A stretch of 64,000 nucleotides of DNA from Gambelia wislizenii. Lineage: Eukaryota; Chordata; Lepidosauria; Squamata; Crotaphytidae. The translations under genes were made by a program, and so were the position numbers. The stretch spans positions 256,621,187 to 256,685,186 of the forward strand of contig JAUMIR010000001.1 in NCBI GenBank assembly GCA_030847615.1, written 5' to 3'. The notes beneath the pieces were generated by a model. The model was not told where the DNA came from and searched no databases. It saw only the letters and a list, made by a program, of their open reading frames with translations. Shown piece by piece: positions 58,043 to 64,000 of the stretch; position 1 is the first letter of the stretch, and each line of letters begins with the position of its first letter.

Positions 58043-60402
58043 TCAGTACCGAGAGGTAGACACCTGGCTCCTCACCAAAGAGGAAGATGACATTGGCTGC
58101 TGGTACCATGAACGCATGGAGGACTGAGGCGTGAAACCTCTCCTAAAGGACTGGACATAGGAAGAAGGTTGCCAGCTTGTGCGGCCCCTCGACTGGTACG
58201 CAGAAGATGAGGACGATGGCATACCGTACTTCTGTGCGGTGGTCCTCATCTTCTGCGTAAACTCCAGCTTCTCATCAGTGGAGCTGTTGAAGAGGCCGGA
58301 ATGGTCAAACGGCATGTCCTCGATCATAGCAGGTGCTTGAGGGGCCAGTCTTGACGATCGAAGCCATGCATGTCTCCGGAGGGCAATGGATCCAGCCACA
58401 GTCTTGGCCGCACAGTCAGCCACATGTCTCGCTGAATTCATCTGTTGCCCCACCAACAGTTGAGCTTCAGCCTGGAACGCCTCTGCCAAACAGCGCCGGT
58501 TTTTGGGCAGGTCTTGTAGGAGTGGCCCCATACGTTCCCAGAAGACCTGTTGATAGGCCCCCATGCAGGCCGAGTAGTTAGCAATACAGAAACTGAGGAC
58601 AGCAGCTGAATAAATTTTCTTGCTAGTGATGTCCAGTTTCCTGCCCTCTGGGTCCACCAGAGTAGTTTGAGCATGCCGCTATTGTCTATTTTGAGATGCC
58701 TCAACAACCATTGAGTTGGGCCATGGATGTGTTTTCAGCCACTCAGTGTCATCTCCTGCCACTCGATATAACCTGTCGATCCTTTTAGACGTGGATGGGA
58801 TGGAGGATGGATTCTCCCAAGACCCTTGCATCAGCTTCAAAAGAGAAGGCAAGACCGGTATGCTGACTTCAGGAGGAATCTTTGATTTGATCCTCTGGTA
58901 TATAGGGTCCACAGGGTCGTATTCCTTTTCGGTCACCTTAAGATCCAAGGCATGTGACATCCACACCATCTGTTCTGAGAATGATTGCACATCATCTGTT
59001 GGAGAAGACAAATCCTCATCCAGCAAGTCAGGTTGAGGTGATGGAACGTATGGCATGTATGAATCCGAAGAGGCAGACAACACCGAAGAAGATGGAGATG
59101 GTGAAGGGCTCCTGTGGCCATGGCGTAGCAAAGCTGTCGAAGGTGGTGGTGTAGATGGCAATGGAGGCAGTGGGCGAGGATCTTGGTGCAGAGAGACTTG
59201 GCTTTCAGGGTTCCTCATCATCGGGGCAGGCGGACATTGATCAGTGAAAGAAGCTTTGTTGAGACCATGGAAGGAGAGGTGAGGCAGAGAATGGTATTCA
59301 GCCAACTTGTGCTCGCTTCCGATATGAATTGGTGTCCTCGACCAGATGTCATGACATGCGATCCTGATGGAGAAGAGAGGGGTATATGAAACACAGCCCT
59401 TGCCAAGTCGTAAGCCCCATATGAATGCTCATCATCTTAGATACGTGATAGAGGCGTGACAAGTTTCCTGGACTCCTTGTGTGGTCGGGTCTCAACGTTC
59501 AACCTCAGTGGAGGTGTTTCCAAGGAGCTCAGCCTGGGAGACTAAGAGGGCAGGGGAACGGCCTCGAGCAACCAGAGAAGCCAATAGTTTACCTTCTGAT
59601 GGTTCTCCTATTTCTACTTCCACAATCTCAAGTTCCACAATCTCGAGTGACGGTGTGGGAGTCACTGCATGGGATGGAGGTTGGTCCACAGGACTGGCTT
59701 CAGAAGGAGCGCTTCGTTCCAATACCATTGCTGGCACTTGTTCTGACACTGTTGCCAGCAGTTCAATATGCACAGCAGGAGTGGTAATAAGCATTGTGAG
59801 GCCTCATGTTGTACTGTCGGGCTCTTCACATTAACAGCCTTTGAACATTCAGCAGGTCGTGGAGAAGAATGCTTTGTCTTTTTCTTCTTTTTCATCGGCC
59901 TGTCCTTTGACAAAACCGAAGAATCACTGTCCCAACCTGCATCCTTCGACTTCGAATGGTCTTGGTCCCATGCTGAAGCCAATGGGGTCGATGAGACTTC
60001 GTCCCAAGTCAAACTCGACGAGGGGGCGTGCTTGTAAGAGCGATGCACTGCCTTGGGATCAGAGGCCATGGACTGATGTCGAGATGGACTATGTGATCGG
60101 TGGGGCTTTTTCGCTGAAGGCTGAGACTTAGGCGAAGGAGACTGGCTCCTTTTTTGAGGTGAAGTCGCAGGTTCAGCCATCGAGGTGGATGCAACAGCAG
60201 GAAGGAGAGCCTTCTCATATAGGAAGGACTTCAGCCGAGAGGACCTGTGTTTTCGGGCTTGAGGTGAAAAGGCCAGGCAATGAACACAGGCATCCACATT
60301 GTGTGACTCCCCAAGGCAAATCAAGCACCAAGAGTGACCATCAGAACTTGGCAGTTTCGCCTGACAAATCGCGCACCTCTTCAAGGCTGCTCTAGAGGCC
60401 AT
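58043..60402 (-). pseudogene. DIRS D gag-like protein, broken
   Basis: Starts MASRAALKRCAICQAKLPSS. The N-terminus has a cysteine/histidine array: CAIC, CLICLGESH and CVHC within about 45 residues, likely zinc-binding. A long Ser/Pro-rich middle follows, then a conserved C-terminal part with YSACMGAYQQVFWERMGPLL and EKLEFTQKMRTTA. Reading frame is lost near 59790, with stops around 59305-59490 and one stop at about 58660-58678. Elements A, B and C carry related genes. Structural role inferred from position and zinc motif. Confidence 0.8.
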
Positions 60403-60592
60403 CACGAAAAGAGAGCAATCCAAGAGTGAAATACCAAATCCAGGGGGCAAGCAGAAGAAGCGTAAAAAAACTGGGTCAAGTCAAGAGAACAAGAAAAAAA
60501 CGAAGCCAAAACACAGTCCGAGTCAAGCCAGAAGATCCAAAACAAAATCACCAGCGAACAAGTTTCCTTCGTGCTCCTCGCGCGGCAGAAAA

Positions 60593-60770
60593 AAAGGAAC
60601 AGAGGGAAATTAGGCAGGAGCGCCTTTTGAAGGACTGTCAGGGTGGGCGGAGTTACCACCAAAAATGTATCAAAGGCCATTCTGCCTAGCAGTTCCAGAA
60701 GGTTCCGTGTGCTCTGCGCAGGCACAGGAATAACCTAGCTGTGTGGATTCACAGAGACCATGAAGAAGAT
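60593..60770 (-). repeat. DIRS D right terminal repeat (5' end)
   Basis: Inverted partner of the left repeat, with a short end-specific extension finishing CAGAGACCATGAAGAAGAT. The gag start codon lies about 190 bases inside. The DIRS promoter is expected here, but no specific promoter motif was identified. Confidence 0.82.
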
Positions 60771-61254
60771 GCAGAATTTACCAATTGTTTTCAATCAGGC
60801 AAGATTGCATTTTATCACCCTATTTGTTTAACTTGTATGCTGAACATATCATACACAAAGCTGGACTAGATTCTGAGAAAGAAGTGTGAAAATTGGAGGA
60901 AGAAACATCAACAAATTCAACATATGCAGAAGACACCATAATACTAACAGAAAATAACAAGGACTTGGAATGACTACTGAAGAAAGTCAAGGAAGAAAGT
61001 GCAAAGGCAGGTTTACAGTTGAACATTAAGAAAACAAAAATAATGACCATAGATGGTTTGCATAACTTTAAGTGAAGACATTGAGATGGTCAGAGATTTC
61101 CTGTACCATGGCTCAGTCATTAGCCAGAATGGAGATTGCAGTCAAGAAATAAGAACATGAGGACTTGGAAGGGTAGCTATGAAGGAATTGGGCAAGAACC
61201 TCAAGTGTAAAGATTTATCATTGAATACCAAAATCAGGATTGTCCATGCCATTG
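60771..61254 (+). mobile_element. BovB LINE, middle segment
   Basis: Continues the same BovB after DIRS D: CILSPYLFNLYAEHIIHKAG, YAEDTIILTENNKDLE (the active-site Y-x-D-D reads YAED) and KAGLQLNIKKTKIMT. Two pogo-like elements later interrupt it at 61255 and 61610. Frame broken in several places. Confidence 0.85.
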
Positions 61255-61477
61255 TACAGGTCGACCCCCATATCCACAGATTTTGCTTATCCATGTCTGA
61301 AAAAAATATGTTCTCTCTAGGCATTTCTAGGTTCTCCAGTGTGATTCTATGGTCAACTTTTCAGGCATTCCTCTCATTGAAAATAGTAGGGTACCCTATT
61401 ATCCATGGTTTCAGGTATCCATGGGGTGGGTGGGTGTCTTGGAACATATCCCCTGTGGATAGGGGGATCAACTTGTA
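61255..61477 (+). mobile_element. Pogo/Tigger-like MITE in BovB
   Basis: Starts TACAGGTCGACCCCCATATC and ends GATAGGGGGATCAACTTGTA, imperfect inverted repeats with TA at both edges. The outer pattern resembles the Tigger-type ends known in vertebrates (CAGTC..CCC..TATCCGTGG). No coding capacity. Confidence 0.7.
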
Positions 61478-61609
61478 TTTCCAATTTCTATGTATGGTTG
61501 TGAAAGCTGGGCAGTGAAGAAAACTGATAGGAAGAGAATCAACTCATTTGAAATGTGGTGCTGGAGGAGCGTTCTGTGGATACCCTGGACTGCCAAAAAG
61601 ACAAATAAA
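61478..61609 (+). mobile_element. BovB LINE, third segment
   Basis: Short stretch between two inserted TIR elements. It encodes CESWAVKKTDRKRINSFEMW followed by CWRSVLWIPWTAKKTNK, which in BovB directly precedes the C-terminal tail. Confidence 0.82.
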
Positions 61610-62231
61610 TACAGTAGGACCCCATACTGGTGGAGGATTGGTTCCAGGCCTCACCGTGGATGGTGAAATATGTGGATAATAGCGAACACCACCAGCACCA
61701 GAAGCCTCCTGGGAAAGGGAGGGGGAAGGCAAACTCGCCTCCTCCCTTCCCTGCCTGCTAGCTCCACCATGCCAGAACCCTCATCCTGCCTGCCTGCCAC
61801 AACAGAGCCCACCTACCCCAGAGAAAGGATGGGGAGGCGAGCTCGATCCCTCCCTCCTCCACCTGCCCGCTGCGCCGGAACCCCCCCCCTGTGAGCTTGC
61901 CTCCTCCCTCCCTTCCTCACCCACCATCACACCAGAACCCACTCACCCTGAAGAAGGGAGGGGGGAGATGGGCTCAATCCCTCCCTCCACTGCCCACTGG
62001 CCACACCAGAACCCTCTGCCCACCCACAGAGAAGGGAGGGTGAGGGTGAACTCTCCTCCTCCCTCCCTCTCCCACCCACCAGCTCTGTTGTGCCAGAACC
62101 CTTCTCCCACCCCCCAGCTGCCCTGGAACCCCCCACCTCCCGTGAGCTTGCCTCTACCCACCCCACCATCACCATCCACAGATAATTGAATCTGTGGATG
62201 GCAAATCAGCAGATGCAGGGGTGCTACTGTA
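61610..62231 (+). mobile_element. Pogo/Tigger-like MITE with internal minisatellite
   Basis: Ends TACAGTAGGACCCCATAC and GCAGGGGTGCTACTGTA, inverted. The interior, about 61700-62160, is a C-rich imperfect tandem array whose units contain CTCCTCCCT and CCAGAACCC. Same architecture as 38388-39345. Inserted in BovB. Confidence 0.7.
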
Positions 62232-62520
62232 GACCAAATCAAACCTGAACTCTTCCTAGAAATCAAGATCACTAAACTGAGGCTATCATTCTTTAGACAT
62301 ATCATGAGAAGACAGACCTCACTAGAAAAGACAATATTCTTGGCAAAGTAGAAGGCAGTAGGAAAAGAGGAAAACTGCATTACAGGTGAATAGACTCAAC
62401 CAAGGAAACTACAACTCTGAGTTTGCAAGACCTGAGCAGGGCTATTGATGACAGAATTACTTGGAGGTCTCTCATAGGGTCACCATAAGTCAAAGTCAAC
62501 TTGACAGCAGTTAACAAAAA
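62232..62520 (+). mobile_element. BovB LINE, 3' end
   Basis: QIKPELFLEIKITKLRLSFF then HIMRRQTSLEKT, followed by the untranslated tail GGGTCACCATAAGTCAAAGT and CTTGACAGCAGTTAACAAA. That tail is the recognition end shared with Sauria SINEs. Completes the nested copy that began at 53400. Confidence 0.85.
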
Positions 62521-62701
62521 ATGGCTACAGAATTTTTTTGGTCACATTTCTATGCACAGCATAGAAAGATTCTCTGTTTTTGGACACCAGTTTATAATTA
62601 TGTGATGGACTTTTCAGAACAACCTTATACTAGAAACTCAAAGCTATGAATAAGCTGTGGCAGTACATCTTCTTGAGTGTATTGTAGCCCCCTCTGTCTG
62701 A

Positions 62702-63332
62702 GGAGATTATCAGACATGTCCAATAACCCAGGACAGGGATGAGGGGAGATCACTATTTGTCTCCCTTCTCATATGACATCATCCCTGTCCGGGAAGCTCC
62801 TGTCCTGCTCCCCCCCTTCTTATTCACGGGGGAAAGCCGTGAATAAGAAGCCGGTTCTGTTATCATAATGGAATCATGGATGTTTAAAAATGTGCCCCAT
62901 TGTGGTGGCATGATGCCAGCGGCACGTGACGTCACCAGGAAGTCTGTGCCAAAGACTTCTGGGTTCGATAGGGACAGCCAGATGAGTGTCACCCTTTCCC
63001 CAGCTCCCCGGGTTACATGGTGTTTGTATTGTGTGTTTTGGGGCTTGCTTTTCTGTTTTGACATTTTGGGGTTTTTTAATTTTCAAATTTCCCACGCAAT
63101 CGTTCTCTCGCGAGAACGAGTGGGATTTGGCTTCACCGCAGTAAAAGCAGCTTTATGACAGCTGCCTTTACTGCAGTGAAGTCAAGGGGGTGGAACAGTT
63201 CCTATAATGGAATAAGGCAAGTGTGTGAATTCCCCCCCCATTCTGTTACAGGAATGGGAGTGGGGCGGGAGTGGTATGGGTGGGGGGGTAGCGGTACAGA
63301 AACAATATCAAGGGACACGTCTGATAATCTCC
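62702..63332 (+). mobile_element. TIR element, GGAGATTTTCAG family, copy 2
   Basis: GGAGATTATCAGACATGTCC and GGGACACGTCTGATAATCTC then C, inverted; flanks TGA and TTA. Shares the core CTCGCGAGAACG and TCCCCGGGTTACATGG with copy 1 in the same orientation. Confidence 0.72.
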
Positions 63333-64000
63333 TTAGGAAGCAAAGTGAGCAGAAAGAAGACAAAGGACTTTATCATATGAGGCTATTATTCTGGAATTAC
63401 AGCAAGGTATTAGCGAATTTGGCCAGTACCTATCGCCCAACATTTTCTCTATCCTGTTGCTAGCTTGCATTCCAGATGTTTCTGTAGTGCAACTCTTCAG
63501 TGCCAGGTAAAACCCATCAATGTCTCTCAATGCCACTGCTATGTCAGTATTCCCCTTCAAGCAATTAGTCCCTCCTGTGGCAGTAGCGGTATGATGGGCA
63601 TCATGTAGCATGGGGTGGCATAGTCCTCCTCCTCTTCCCCCTTGCTATGCCCAAGCAGCTAATACTGTTTTTTCTCTGTGTCTTTCATTCTTTTTCTATT
63701 CTGCCATGGTTCCATGATTATGGGGAAATTATTTTCTATAAGCAACTTGAGGCAGACCCAAACCTTTTTCAAAAAACCATCACTTGTGATGAAACCCAGA
63801 TCTTCCAGTATGATCCTGAGACAAAGCAACAGTCAATGACTAGAAAACACCATCATCGCCAAGAATGAAACAAAGCACATCAAAGCAAGTCCACATTTAA
63901 AGCCATGCTCATTGGGTTTTTTTTTTAACAGCAAGGGCATAATTTTGGCAGAATGGGTTCCAGAAGGCAGAACAGTGAACCAGCATTATTATAAGGAAGT
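63333..64000. other. Right-edge sequence, unassigned
   Basis: Expected to be SGO2 intron. No exon of the large central SGO2 coding block is visible, so that exon should lie beyond base 64000. Confidence 0.4.

Larger units (their letters stand above)
54566..60770 (-). mobile_element. DIRS retrotransposon D, near complete
   Basis: A 6.2-kb tyrosine-recombinase retrotransposon read right to left: right terminal repeat, gag (60402-58043), reverse transcriptase and RNase H (57960-56120), tyrosine recombinase (about 56100-55068), internal complementary region (54842-54937) and left terminal repeat. It has no long terminal repeats and no integrase. The ends start GGTCAGGTTGCTTACC on the left and finish GAAGAAGAT on the right. 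It lies inside a BovB LINE; joining the flanks (GGAGAA and GCAGAA) restores the BovB reading with no duplicated target. DIRS elements are thought to insert as circles by recombination. It is inactive: frameshifts in gag and between RT and RNase H, and a stop at the recombinase arginine. Confidence 0.92.

Noticed and set aside
42331..60770. Endogenous retrovirus interpretation of the RT-bearing elements
   Set aside because: No long terminal repeats, integrase, protease or envelope-like region; inverted ends, a complementary region and a tyrosine recombinase identify DIRS.
62697..63335. Inverted CTCGCGAGAACG region as a promoter of a new gene
   Set aside because: The same block lies in a second TIR element (21333-21951), so it is part of the mobile element.

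Overview
The window is vertebrate nuclear DNA, almost certainly from a squamate reptile. It shows split genes with GT-AG introns, CR1 and L2-like LINEs, a BovB (RTE) LINE, tRNA-headed SINEs with BovB-like tails (Sauria type), DIRS retrotransposons and many TIR-bounded DNA-transposon fragments. No bacterial genes, CRISPR arrays or operons are present. Everything rests on reading exon phases, splice sites and motifs by eye; no alignment was run.

Two host genes are supported, both on the minus strand and read from high to low coordinates. (1) The 5' third of an aldehyde oxidase gene (AOX1-like), 1035-37316: 13 exons join in phase into 429 codons. They cover both [2Fe-2S] domains with all eight cysteines and most of the FAD domain; exon 14 onward lies beyond the left edge. 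A GC-rich CpG-island-like promoter surrounds exon 1. (2) Upstream, the last two exons of a shugoshin gene, probably SGO2 (51173-51311 and 40308-40413). They carry the C-terminal shugoshin motif and are joined across an apparent GC-AG intron of 10.8 kb. From memory, SGO2 next to AOX1 in the same direction is also the mammalian order, which supports both calls.

The rest is introns and intergenic DNA filled with mobile elements. The most striking are DIRS-type tyrosine-recombinase retrotransposons: A (27794-31878, AOX intron 2), B (42331-47896) and a truncated C (47897-50778), both in the last SGO2 intron, and the near-complete D (54566-60770, the preceding SGO2 intron), plus a 109-bp miniature at 11004-11112. 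A, B and D have inverted terminal repeats and an internal complementary region that reproduces the joined ends of the element (only half of it survives in A). D sits inside a BovB LINE with no target duplication, so the empty site can be read directly. All coding regions are broken.

Other layout: 1-5000 has AOX exons 11-13, a pogo/Tigger-like MITE carrying a tiny retrocopy, and a SINE. 6.2-15 kb has Harbinger-like and other TIR elements and a 57-bp minisatellite. 17.8-18.9 kb has a TIR element holding a LINE fragment. 24.5-26.3 kb has a hAT-like element with a large internal inverted repeat. 32.6-35.1 kb has CR1 and L2 fragments. 38.4-39.3 kb and 61.6-62.2 kb have pogo-like elements expanded by internal GC-rich minisatellites. 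53.4-62.5 kb is a nested BovB.
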